Origin: Ceratopteris richardii
Taxonomy: Eukaryota; Streptophyta; Polypodiopsida; Polypodiales; Pteridaceae
NCBI GenBank assembly: GCA_020310875.1
Contig: CM035430.1
Coordinates: 102,364,431-102,428,430 of the forward strand
Direction of reading: 5' to 3'
DNA length: 64,000 bases
Part shown: positions 53,761 through 64,000 of the stretch, piece by piece
How the letters are laid out: every line of letters begins with the position of its first letter
How positions within the stretch are numbered: the stretch's first letter is position 1
The notes under the pieces: generated by a model
Database searches by the model: none
What the model was told of the DNA's origin: nothing
Seen by the model: only the letters and a program-made list of their open reading frames with translations
Program-made: the position numbers and the translations under genes

Positions 53761-54399
53761 CTAGGCCTGATTTATCATATGCAGTTGGAGTTTTAATCCC
53801 AATTCATGCATTGTCCTAGGAAAGAACATTGGATTGCAGGTCAAAGAGTGTTGAGGTACATTAAGGGTACACTCAAAGAGGGTTTGTATTATGGTTTTAC
53901 ATCAGATACAAATATCAAAATATATAGTGATGCAGATTGGGTAGGTAATCCTGATGATAGAAGGTCAACCTATGGATACATGTGTTATGTGGGAGATAAG
54001 TTAATCTCTTGGTGTTCAAAGAAGCAACACATAGTTGCTTTGTCATCTATAGAAGCAGAGTACAAAGGCATGGTTGAAGCTGCAAAGGAAGTGATATGGG
54101 TTAAGACTCTGATGAAGAATTTTGACACTATACAGAGTACACCTATCATATATGGAGATAACATGAGTTCATTGTATTTAGCTGCTAATCCTGTGTTTCA
54201 TGCCAGGACTAAACACATTGAGATTCAGTATCACTTTCTAAGAGAGAAGGTAATGGACAAAGAGATTGAAGTCATACATACTTCAACTAAAGATCAGATA
54301 GCTAATATGCTTACCAAAAGCTTGGATGGACCAAAGCTACAGAAGTTCAAAGACATGGCAGGCATAAAGAAGATAGAGAAAACCTCAATTGATGATTGA
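53761..54399 (+). pseudogene. Copia element E RNase H
   Basis: A shifted frame gives TRPDLSYAVG, then from 53806 RVLRYIKGT, YSDADWVG, RRSTYGYM, VALSSIEAEYKG, DNMSSLYLAANPVFHARTKHIEI and the end IANMLTKSLDG. Catalytic acidic residues are present. This is the C-terminus of the E polyprotein. Confidence 0.92.
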
Positions 54400-54407
54400 G
54401 GGGGAGC
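54394..54407 (+). promoter_or_regulatory. Copia element E polypurine tract
   Basis: ATTGAGGGGGAGC overlaps the end of the RNase H frame and lies directly before the LTR's TG. Confidence 0.88.
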
Positions 54408-55430
54408 TGTTGGTGCAGGGCAATCAACAATTGAAGCTTTGGAAGTCAAGGACTGAAGAAAAGACCAACTTATGAAGCATGGAAGAAGTTCATATTCAGA
54501 AGATAAAGAGTTGTACACATATGTACATTAATTTAGAGTCAGCTTACTTATGTCTTTGATTAGTCATAAGTTTGAAATTTTTTGTCTATAAATACTATGG
54601 AAAATGTCGGGGCAAGTATGAGAGAGCATGAGAATAGAGTAGTCAAGAGTTGTAAGAGTTATTAGACATCTTAGAAGTTAGTTGAACTCTCTCTCATCAT
54701 TCAGTTGTAAACTCCTCCAGAAATGAAAGAAATTTGCACCCGATGTTTCTGAGTTTTCTCCTTCTGTGCTAGATCTTTTGTGAAATGCTTTTGTACAACT
54801 CTAAGTCTATAGGTGATTGACCTCTGTACAAATTTTCAGCTTCTAATTGTGATCAGGCTGAGAGAATTGAGTGTAGGAACATTTACATGTGTAAATGGAA
54901 GAAGAGAGGTTGCAGGAGGCGCAAAATTTGAAGTCAATGTTTTGATCATTTATCCTTCTAGAGTTTAAAGTTTTGAGCAAGCAAGCATTCAATCTTTAAG
55001 TTAGAAGGTAAGCTACTTGTGGCTAAGAGCATTTGCTTAAACGGGTTCTAGTCTTGGAGAACCATGTCTTCGAAGTTGCAGGTGTCAAAGTCGACTTTAC
55101 AAGGTGACAGTTTTAGACATAGGTAACTTGTTGAGTTCATTTCTCAAGTTATACTGAATCTTTTGGAGTAATTCAACTTGGAGAAGGTGCGCAATCTATA
55201 GATGACACCTTGTGCAAAGTTTTGTAAAAAACTTTGCACAATTGATAGGTCAATGAGAAAGATAAGTGCAACAGACTTTCTGTAGAGTCATCTTCTTCAC
55301 AGATTTTTCAAAATCTTGATAATTGAGTATTGATCTTCTAAAATTGGAGAAGGTTTTGACTTACTCTTGATATAGAGGTGTTCTAATTTCAAGAGTAGGT
55401 TGTTCTTTTGGAGATTAACACTCTCCATCA
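54408..55430 (+). repeat. Copia element E 3' LTR
   Basis: The LTR is 1023 bp, from TGTTGGTGCAGG to CTCTCCATCA. Its end was set by the ATATG duplication and by the resumption of D's protein. TATAAATACTATGG at about 54586-54599 is a candidate TATA region. Its first 46 bp match the fragment at 36148-36193. Confidence 0.88.
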
Positions 55431-55435
55431 ATATG
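55431..55435. repeat. Target-site duplication of element E (right copy, ATATG)
   Basis: Equal to 36143-36147, 19 kb away. Confidence 0.9.
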
Positions 55436-56760
55436 GCTCGTCATTGTGCCTACATGACAAAGGTAATACAAGATGTTGAACCCTCTTGTTTTGAAGATGC
55501 AATTGGAAATGCAGATTGGGAAAAAGCTATGGATGAAGAGATGGATGTGCTTTATGGAAACAATAGATGGAAGCTGGTTCCATTGCACAAGGGAAGAAAC
55601 CCATGGGCTGCAAGTGGGTTTACAAGGTAAAACACAATGTTGATGGTAGCATAAGCAGGTATAAAGCATGTTTGGTAGCAAAAGGATATGCACAAACTTA
55701 TGGCAATGATTATGAGGAAACATTCAGCCCAGTAGCTAAAATGTCTATTGTGAGAACACTGGTTGCATTAGCTACAACAAAAGGATGGACATTGCATCAG
55801 ATGGATGTGAAGAATGCTTTTCTACATGGTGAGTTATAGGAAGAAGTACACATGGACCAGCCACAAGGATATGAAGATTCGAAGCATCAAAAATATGTTT
55901 GCAGGTTGCAAAAGGCTTTGTATGGGCTGAAGCAAGTGCCTCGTGCATGGCATGCAAGAATTGCTGATTACTTGACCACCATTGGATTTTCTATGTGTGA
56001 TGCAGATCATTCGCTATGCAAGGAAGGGTGATGATGACATCACAATTGTGGCTATCTATGTTGATGACTTGATTGTAGGTGGTGATAATGAAGAAAGCAT
56101 CAAAGAGGTAAAGCAACTTTCTTATGCAGGAATTTGACATGAAAGATCTTGGTCTGATGCACTATTTCTTGGGCATTGAGTTTATACATACACAAACATG
56201 TATATGGATGTTGCAAAGGCAATATGCCTTGAATATGCTGTAAAAGTATGGTATGGCTGATTGTAAGTTGATTTCTATGCCATTAGATTAGAATTTGAAG
56301 TTAGATACTACATCAGGTGAAGCATTGGAAAATGCTACTATGTATAGGAAAATTGTGGGAAGTTTGATATATCTCACAATTACAAGGCCCGATCTAAGCT
56401 ACATTATTGGACTTGAAAGTCAATTTATGTAGGTTCCTAGGAAGCCACATTTGGATGCTCTGAGGTGCACTCTACATTATGTGAGTGCTACTTTGGATTA
56501 TGCATTGTTTTATGAAGTTGGTGTAGATTTCTAGGTTCATGGATACATCGATGCACATTGGGCTGGAAGCATTCTAAATAGAAGATCTACTAATGGTTTT
56601 ATATTCTCACTTGGGAGTGCAGCTATTACATGGATTAGTAAGAAGCAACCCATTGTTGCTTTGTCGAGTACAGAGGTTGAGTATAGAGGTGCTGCAATGG
56701 CAACATGTGAGGCATCATGGCTGGAGATGCTGCTTGCAAATTTTGTTGATATATCTATCG
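55436..56760 (+). pseudogene. Copia element D RT and RNase H (broken)
   Basis: Direct continuation of D from 36147: [78 protein letters not shown], then RNase H pieces RRSTNGFIFSLGSAAITW and PIVALSSTEVEYRGA. At least five frameshifts or stops. It ends abruptly at about 56760 at a GCATG shared with fragment G; the rest of D and its 3' LTR are missing. Confidence 0.88.
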
Positions 56761-57231
56761 GCATGTAAAATGGGCACCCTCTGTTCTGATCGAGGGGGGG
56801 GGGATATATGTCTTCTGATTTTAATGCATTTCTGGCTGAACGTAGGATAAAACACCAGTGTACAGTGCCATATACACCTCAAGAGAATGGAGTTGTTGAA
56901 CAAATGAACATGTCACTCATGGAGATGGCGAGGTTTATGGTCAAGAGTCAGGCTTTACCACATAGTTTCTGGCTTGAGGTTGTCATGTGTGCAACATATG
57001 TACTTAACAGGTGTCCCACTAAAGCACTGTAGTTTATCACTCCATATGAGGCTTGGCATGATCGCAAGCCATCTGTTGCTCATCTGCATGTTTTTTGTTG
57101 TCTAGCATATGCATTAATTGCGTGAACAACATCGCAAAAAATTAGATGATAAAGTAGATTTTTGTTGGGTACAGTTTTGAAAGTAAAGGCTATCGTCTGT
57201 ATCATCCACAAATTAAACGCATTCTGGTTAG
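56761..57231 (+). pseudogene. Copia fragment G, integrase core of F-family element
   Basis: Matches element F 62288-62763: SDFNAFLAER, KHQCTVPYTPQ, SLMEMAR, FWLEVVMCATYVLNRCP and YEAWHDRKPSVAHLHVF. A run of G in the DRGG codons is expanded to ten or so, shifting the frame, and several stops follow. It joins D at a GCATG present on both parents, which suggests microhomology-mediated joining. The right end fades near 57231. Confidence 0.88.
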
Positions 57232-58040
57232 AGGTGTTACAAATGTGGTCGAACTTACAGTCTGTGACTGACTAGGCCACTATTTGTTTTATTAAAGAAC
57301 ATATACAAAGAAGTGTCCAGTGGCCATTTGGCCTTTCACATGGATACTAATGACAACAGTTCCTAGGTTGTGGGATCTCATATATCTTATGTAGATCAAC
57401 TATTCCTAATAGTATTAATTTTGGGTTGTAGGAATTCCTATGTTAGTTGTATATTTTTTTAATTGTATTCCTATGTTCTTTATCTTGAAATCAAAGACAC
57501 GTTTTGAAAATCTTTTCTATTCTATTGTTAAAGGGTACAACCTAATGTCTCCCTGACATTTTGGCAAGGTTTCCTTGTATCAAGTATAGGCACCATGGAG
57601 AATACAATTTTGGCCTCACTTCAAATTATATATAAATAAGTAAAGGAATTGACTCAACGACAGACACAAGTCAAGATGGAAGATCATGTGCATCTAGGCT
57701 CGACTATCATTGACTTACATGAATGAATTAGGAATGCTTAATCAAGTTAAGGAAGCAACAAAGAAAACATTCTCTATCTTTTATGAAGGACAGTAAGATT
57801 TGCATGCCAAAACAAATTGAGTATGAACACACAAACTTTCAAGCATTCTTTCACCAAATAAAACTTTTCAAGATGGAAAAATCTTATGCATCTAGGCTTG
57901 GCTATCCATGAGTTACAAGAATGAATTAGGAATCCTCAATCAAATCAAGGAAGCAACCAATAATATATACTTCATCTTTTATGAATTAGCCTAAGATTTT
58001 CATGCCAAAAATGTTTGATTAGATTGGAACTTCTTTATCA
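57232..58040 (+). other. AT-rich region with imperfect ~150-bp direct repeat
   Basis: No gene. Segments 57671-57822 and 57868-58020 align well (TCAAGATGGA, GCATCTAGGCT, GAATGAATTAGGAAT, AAGGAAGCAAC, CATCTTTTATGAA, CATGCCAAAA). It probably belongs to the leader or gag of relic I. Confidence 0.7.
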
Positions 58041-59884
58041 TTATGAGGGATTTTTTTGGAGAGCTTTCACATATGGAGATGCACACATCATTTGAGTGGT
58101 GGTAGAAATAGACATTCATATGCTACATCAAGCTAATTACCCTTCCTTTATTTATGCATGTGAGTTTAGGAAATTGATATGTGACCTCACATGCCATGAG
58201 GAATATTTCATAATTCAATTTATATTTGGTTTGGGAGATGACTTTAAAGACCTTTTACTTACAATGCATGAGTTCAAGACATTGAGAATACATCACCCCT
58301 ATTATTCAATGTGATAACCATCTATTTCAAAAAAAACAAGAAAAACATGTAGAAGGGAGACCCTACCAATGGAAGCCCCTCAATCCCACTCTCAAAGAAT
58401 AATCTATGCTTGAACCTATGCGAATAGGTGTAAGAAAGTTTCAAGCCCTAACCCCACAAGAGAACCAAAGAAGGCAAGATAGCAAGTTATGTATCTTTTG
58501 TGAGAACCTTGGGCATATTGTAATAAATTGCACAAATAAGAGAGCAAACTCTAAAGTCACCCTTTTGGAATAGGGAAATGAGGAAATCTAGTTGTAAAGG
58601 AGACCATATAGTTTAACCATGATATAAGAAAGGGTCTCATAATCCTAGCAACACGTTTTCTACTTTCAAGTTGATCATGCCTAGGGAGGCCCCTTCCTTG
58701 AAAGCCCTAGTTGATTCTAGAGCCTCTTCATTTTCATTTCAAGGATAATCAAAGAAGCATACAATCCTAATACTTTCAAAGAACAAACCTCTAAAAAGTT
58801 TAGTAGATGGAAGGCCTCTAGCATATAGAGACATTGCAATGTTGGAACTTGGTCGTTAAGAGTAAACCTTGGTGATCATGAGCCCCCTATATGCTTGAAT
58901 GTAATATCAAGACCCATATACCTTGTTATCATTGGAATAGTTTGGCTCAAGAAAAATAATCTAAAAATTAACTGGGTAAAAAATAAGATCAATCATTGAG
59001 ATGCTTAGAAGAATCCATTGGATGTAGGGGCTATAGACTTTATGAAATCAACAAAAGATAAAACAACATATATATTCTATCCCATATTAATCTAAGAATC
59101 CAAAAAAAATGATCTTGTAAAACTACTTAACCATTATCAAGGTTTCTAAGATGCCTTTCAAAAGAAAAATGTGGATATCCTACAAAACATAGGCCCTATG
59201 ATTGTTTTGTAGAACTTCAAGGGGAACATCAACCACACATTGGACCCATCTATAGAGTATACTAGGGAGGACTTGCAAAATTACACAATAAAATTGATGA
59301 GAATCTACCCAAGGGGTTAAATGGAAACTCAATATCCCCTATAAGAGCCCCTATTCTATCAATAAATAAGAAGGATGAAGCAATCTAGATGTGTCTAGAT
59401 TATCATGGTCTCATTAAGATTGCTATAAAAATTATATGCCCCTTTCCAATTGTATTGAAGCTACTAGAAAGGCTTAAAAAGGTAAATTTCTTCACAAAGA
59501 TTAGACTTTGTGGGGCTTATACCCTTTTTAGGATAAAAAAAGGAGAAAAATGTAAGATAAGGGTTTGTACAAGGTATGGACATTTTGAATGTGCAGTTAT
59601 GCCATTGTGTCTTGCAAATGCTCTAGTAGTCTTCGAGCATATCATCTATGATATCTTTTGAGGATATCTAGATGTTTTCATAGCTATATACTTAGAAGAT
59701 AACTTGATCATCTCAAAATAACTAGAGAATCATCAACTTCATGTAATAATGATCCTAGAAAAACTCAAAGAAAAGTAGTACATGAAAACTTAGAGAAATG
59801 GTTTTTGAGATAAAATGAATCTTCATGGAACCAAACAAGATTGAAATTATCCTTGATTTTCAAATACCATTGTGTTTTCATGAT
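58041..59884 (+). pseudogene. Decayed Ty3/gypsy relic I (gag, knuckle, protease, RT)
   Basis: Ordered remnants: gag (CEFRKLICDLTCHEEYFIIQ, 58155-58230), a CX2CX4HX4C knuckle (CIFCENLGHIVINC, near 58495-58535), protease (ALVDSRASS, near 58710), then RT (DYHGLIKIAIK, FFTKIRLCGAY, RYGHFECAVMPL; 59389-59661) with the active site reading YLED (near 59690) instead of YLDD. Many stops. Wording is chromovirus-like and clearly distinct from A/B/C. Cut on the right by element F's LTR. Confidence 0.82.
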
Positions 59885-59889
59885 GTACA

Positions 59890-60119
59890 TGTTGATATAT
59901 TTAGGTAGTGATGTGTGTGAACACTCTAGGACCGCCGGGGCACTTTTTTCCCTCTTTAGGAGGTTTTTTTCCCCCGGCTTGTATATACGCCTATTGCCCT
60001 AATGGGCTACTTATCTTTGTACATTCTCTAGTAATACATTCAGTCTTGTGTGTTGTGCTCCAAGCTTCTTCTTCTTCCTTGTGATGTTCGCGTGCTTCCG
60101 CAGATGTCTAACTCCAACA
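59890..60119 (+). repeat. Copia element F 5' LTR
   Basis: The LTR is short, about 230 bp, TGTTGATAT to CTCCAACA. The right end is fixed by the primer site 2 nt later; the left end is less certain. TATATACGCC near 59982 is a possible TATA region. Confidence 0.7.
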
Positions 60120-60121
60120 AT

Positions 60122-60134
60122 TGGTATCAGAGCA
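60122..60134 (+). promoter_or_regulatory. Copia element F primer-binding site (initiator tRNA-Met type)
   Basis: TGGTATCAGAGCA is the usual plant copia primer site, complementary to the initiator tRNA-Met 3' end. Confidence 0.9.
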
Positions 60135-60430
60135 GGTCGTCGCTTCTTCTAGGGCACCGTCGACACTCCTCCATTTGCAGTCTCAAATTCGCACGAAATT
60201 TGGTGAGCATACTCAGGGCGATCTGAGCTCGTTTCGGCCTCCGAACGCACTATCGCAGTGCTTGTGCAGGCTATTTCGTCCTTTTGTGCCAAAGGTATAT
60301 ACCAGTTTCTGTTCGCCAGTTTAAGCGTCTCGAAGTCTGCTACAGGTCTAGCAGAGCTCGTCTGGGCAGTTCTGTTCAACTTTTTGAGATACAGTCAATT
60401 TTCTGCATCAAGGTATTTTAGTCACCGGCC

Positions 60431-61045
60431 ATGGCTGAAAGCAGTGATGTATTCCGTATGTTGGCTGTTGAGGATAAGTTGGATGGTACCAACTACCCAT
60501 TATGGGCTTATATGATGCAACATGTACTGGTTGCAAAAGGATTGTGGAACATTGTGCAGGGTGTTGAAAGACGTCCTGTTACACCTGTAACGACAGGTAC
60601 TGCAAATACAGGTGTTGGAGCTGATGAAGATGGTTTCGAAGATGATATTCCGCAGATTCCTGTTCGTGCTGCTGTTTCTGTTGCACCTACTGCAGAGCAG
60701 ATTCATTGGGATGGCAGAGATGCCCAGGCACATGCATTGATAGCTTTGTCTGTCAAACATGCCATTATTCCTCACATTCGCTCTTGCAGAACAACAAAGG
60801 ATGCTTGGGATACACTTACCACTTTGTACCAGGCTAGGAATGAGGCTCGGGTTGCTTACCTCCGAAAACAGTTGGAGAGTGAGCACATGAATGAAGGTGA
60901 TTCGATGGATAGTTTTCTTACAAAGATGAAAGACCTGAAGGAACAATTGATTTCTGCTGATGAGGTTATACCAGATAGCTCACTTGTGCAGACCGTTCTG
61001 AATGGCCTTCCTGATTCATATCAGAGTTTTGCCTCTACTCTTTGA
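60431..61045 (+). pseudogene. Copia element F gag N-terminal part
   Basis: Starts at MAESSDVFRML, the first ATG of the continuous frame, about 300 nt after the primer site. It has the copia gag signature: KLDGTNYPLWAYMMQHVL, AHALIALSVKHAIIPHI, AWDTLTTLYQARNEAR and LNGLPDSYQSF. It ends at TGA 61043-61045 and continues in the same frame from 61046, so the stop is a mutation inside gag and not a gene boundary. Confidence 0.9.
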
Positions 61046-63559
61046 TTGATGATGAAAGGCAATCCGAATGCCTTGTCATTTGAGGAATTAGTCTCTGTTC
61101 TGTTGCAGGAAGATCAGTCCAGGCAGAACAGGTCCATTATGCGTGTTGCAGATCAAGCTTTCCTGGCTAGTCAGAAGGGCAAAGGAAAATGGAGCTCTTC
61201 TACTAGTAAGCAGAAATCTGCAAATGATGCACAATCGAAGAACCAGGATAAAGATGAGAAGAAATCAGAAAAGCAGAAATTGTTCTGCAAGTACTGTAAA
61301 GGAAATGATCATATTATAAAGAACTTTCCAAAACTGGCTGCTAAAGAGGCAAAGAAGAAAGAGGCTGGAATGGTTGTTGCAGAGGCCTCTACACCAAAAA
61401 CAGAGTCTGCAAATCTTGTGCAGGAAGAAGAATGGGCGTTTACTACTGTCTGCAGTTTTGACCCATCTTCTCATGATCAGTGCATGTCTGCAGTAGACTC
61501 GGATGTTTGGTACTTTGACAGTGGGGCAACCAAACATATTACCTCGCAGCGCAGTTTCTTCTCTTCACTCGAGCCTGCCCCTACAGGGAATACTGTCACA
61601 TGCGCCAATAACTCCTCTTATCCTATTATGGGAGTTGGTAAGATCATTCTGACTACTGCTGATGGTAGTTCTTTCACTTTGTCAGATGCTTTATTTGTGC
61701 CAGGGATCAAAAAGAACCTGTTATCAGTTTCTGCATTAGCCAAGATTGGCTTGGTTGTGAAATTCGTTGATGACAGGTGTACAGTCCATGATCTCTCAAA
61801 TGGCGATGTGATTATTGCTTCTGGCATTTTATGTCGTGGGCTGTATAAGCTCATAGACTATGAAAAATTTGTGAATGATTCGGCATGTGCAGTTCATGAT
61901 TCTCAGGCTATGTCAGATGCAAAGCTTTGGCATGCACGCTTTGGTCATCTGAATTTTGCTAGTTTGTTACGCCTGCAGAAATCTGAAATGGTGTCCTCTT
62001 TGCCCAAACTTGAGGCACCTGGAAAACATGTTTGTGAGGGCTGTATTTTGGGCAAAATGCAGCGTTCTTCCTTTCCAAAAGATGGTTCAGTTCGGGCTAT
62101 GCAGAAATTACAGTTTGTACATAGTGATGTCTGTGGTCCTATGCAGACACCCTCTTTTGGAAATTACCTTTACTTCGTGACTTTCATTGATGATTTTTCC
62201 AGGCATGCATGGGTATATCCACTCAAAGCAAAGTCCGAAGTGTTCATGTGCTTCAAACAGTTTTTGGTTTTAGCTGAAAATCTGTCAGCATGTAAAATGG
62301 GCACCCTCCGTTCTGATCGAGGGGGGGAATATATGTCTTCAGATTTTAATGCATTTCTGGCTGAACGTGGGATAAAACACCAGTGTACAGTACCGTATAC
62401 ACCTCAACAGAATGGAGTTGCTGAACGAAAGAACAGGTCACTCATGGAGATGGCGAGATGCATGGTCAAAAGTCAGGCTTTACCACATAGTTTCTGGCTT
62501 GAGGCTGTCATGTGTGCAGCATATGTACTGAACAGGTGTCCCACTAAAGCGTTGCAGTCTATCACTCCATATGAGGCTTGGCATGACCACAAGCCATCTG
62601 TTGCTCATCTGCATGTTTTTGGTTGTTTGGCATATGCATTAGTGCCTGAACAACATCGCAGAAAATTGGATGATAAGGCAGTAAAATGTATTTTTGTTGG
62701 GTACAGTTCTGAAAGTAAAGGCTATCGTCTGTATCATCCACAGACTAAACGCATTCTGGTTAGCCGTGATGTTGTCTTTGTGGAAGATGCTATTCATCCA
62801 TTGCTTTCATGTACTAAGGAGACATCAGTTAGCTCCAAAGACATGTATGATACTTTGATGCCTCTTTTTAAAGGTGGACAGGCTAGCGCTGGTCCTAATG
62901 AGGCAACTTCTCAGCCTTTGCAGGTTTCATATGATGATGCAGATCATTCCATTTCTGATGCAGATTTACATGATGCACTTGTTGATGAGAGAGCTGATAT
63001 TGAACAGGCAAAAACTATGCCAAAATGGCTGGTGCAGACTTTGCGTGACAGCAAATTAGATGCACCTTTGTCATATCGTACTCGTTCAGGCTCTCATAGT
63101 ACCTCCTTTGCATCAGATTGCTATGCTATGGCTGCATCTAGTCTCTCTGATGAGAATGAGCCTGTTTCTTTTGATGAAGCACAAAATTCAGAAAATTGGA
63201 TGGCTGCTATGCAATCTAAATATGATGCTATAATGAAGAATGGTACATGGTCTTTATGTGACTTGCCTCCTGGCAAGAAGGCCATTGGCACTAAGTGGGT
63301 ATACAAGTTGAAGCATAAACCTGATGGTACAGTTGACAGGTATAAGGCTAGGCTTGTTGCAAAGGGTTATGCGCAGGAAAGAGGCATTGATTTTTATGAG
63401 ACCTTTGCACCTACATGCCGTATGACTACTGTTCGGAGCGTTTGTGCACTTGCAGCCCATCATGGTTGGAATGTACATCAGTTGGACATTAAAACAACAT
63501 TTCTGAATGGTGACTTGCATGAAGAAGTGTATGTTTTTCAGCCCCGTGGCTTTGTGTAG
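61046..63559 (+). pseudogene. Copia element F gag C-end, protease, integrase, RT N-half
   Basis: 837 codons. Knuckle CKYCKGNDHIIKNF has phenylalanine in place of the last cysteine. Protease: YFDSGATKHIT. GAG-pre-integrase LWHARFGHLNF with HVCEGCILGK; integrase with HSDVCGPM, FVTFIDDFSRH, RSDRGGEYMSS and PQQNGVAERKNR, then CIFVGYSSESKGYRLYHP. RT begins at NWMAAMQSKYDAI with WVYKLKHKPDG and LDIKTTFLNG. Ends at a TAG (63557-63559) where a Gln codon is expected. Fragments G and J come from the same family. Confidence 0.92.
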
Positions 63560-63988
63560 AAAGGGCATGAAAACCAGGTGTGCAGGTTAAAGAAGGCGTT
63601 ATATGGTTTAAAGCAAGCACCACGTGCTTGGTATGAGAAAATACATGCCTATCTGATTGCACATGGTTTTGAGAACAGTCCAACTGAAAGCACCTTATAT
63701 GTTAAGCGTGCTAATGATGTGCTTTTGATCATTGTTGTCTATGTAGACGACATGCTGCTCACTGGTCCTCTTGAGAAGCATATTGCTGATTTCAAGGCTG
63801 ATTTGCATGCCTCATTTGAGATGTCTGATTTGGGGCATTTGCATCACTATTTGGGCATTCAGTTTATGCAAGTTGATGGTGGAATGGCTTTGTGTCAAAC
63901 GAAATATATTGACACATTATTGCAGCGTTTTGGCCTTGAAGACTGTAAGCCTATTGCCACTCCTATGGCCCGACAGGTTTACGATTGA
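63560..63988 (+). pseudogene. Copia element F RT C-half
   Basis: In-frame continuation after the TAG: LKKALYGLKQAPRAWYEK, YVDDMLLTG and LGHLHHYLGIQF, then a TGA at 63986-63988 just after the TPMARQ region. The frame probably continues past the window into the rest of RT and RNase H. Confidence 0.88.
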
Positions 63989-64000
63989 GTCTTCATGATG

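Larger units (their letters stand above)
59890..64000 (+). mobile_element. Ty1/copia element F, 5' part (runs off window)
   Basis: LTR, tRNA-Met primer site, gag, protease, integrase and most of RT are present in order. Three nonsense codons interrupt an otherwise continuous frame (61043, 63557, 63986). It inserted into gypsy relic I. The 5 bp before the LTR are GTACA; the partner duplication lies beyond the window. Confidence 0.92.

Noticed and set aside
28489-57231. A ~28-kb inversion joining copia fragments G (ends at F position ~62763) and J (starts at F ~62764)
   Set aside because: The matching coordinates are striking, but G's right end fades gradually (weak similarity may continue past 57231), and no other breakpoint evidence could be found by eye.
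1-64000. Host genes, tRNA genes or complete rRNA genes
   Set aside because: No exon-like non-transposon protein, cloverleaf or full rRNA was recognised; short isolated ORFs are shadows or LTR sequence.

Overview
The window is a block of nested LTR retrotransposons with no recognisable host gene. Everything datable by structure is a Ty3/gypsy or Ty1/copia element or a relic of one. The gypsy primer-binding sites match the 3' end of plant tRNA-Asp, the copia ones match plant initiator tRNA-Met, and the polyproteins are of plant type. The organism is therefore a land plant with a repeat-rich genome; the sequence alone does not fix the species.

Left half (1-28836). A copia relic (J, minus, 28489-28836) was hit by gypsy element A (minus; 24946-28488 plus 1-7845, running off the left edge). 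A was then hit inside gag by gypsy element B (plus, 7846-24945, 17.1 kb). B is flanked by a 5-bp duplication (GTCCT) and its two LTRs differ visibly only by one GT step, so it is very young. Its three reading frames look intact apart from one in-frame stop between the last two.

Middle (28837-55435). A copia relic H (minus) was hit by copia D (plus, LTR at 32642). D was hit between its integrase and RT regions by copia E (plus, 36148-55430, duplication ATATG). E was hit by a third gypsy element, C (minus, 36194-51734). A deletion at about 36193 removed C's 3' LTR and most of E's 5' LTR, gag and protease. D resumes at 55436.

Right end (55436-64000). The D remnant ends at about 56760 against an integrase fragment (G) of the F copia family. 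An imperfect direct repeat and a decayed gypsy relic (I, with gag, zinc knuckle, protease and RT remnants) follow. The relic carries copia element F (LTR at 59890), which runs off the right edge with a few nonsense changes.

The most interesting content is the gypsy family shared by A, B and C. Its single gag-pol frame (3149 codons in B) carries two retropepsin-like domains, one before RT and one after integrase. It has two successive integrase zinc modules with identical HX6HX30CX2C spacing, non-canonical CX2CX3HX4C zinc knuckles and a basic tail repeating an IWVPK motif. Downstream lies a long coiled-coil ORF, one frame in C and split by a stop in B. Each 5' leader holds a tandem array of short CpG-rich units around a palindromic core (ATCGCGAT, TCGCGA or CGATCG); the position is conserved while the unit differs between elements. 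The order and motifs recall the Athila/Tat branch with its tRNA-Asp primer and extra 3' ORF, but that placement is inference.
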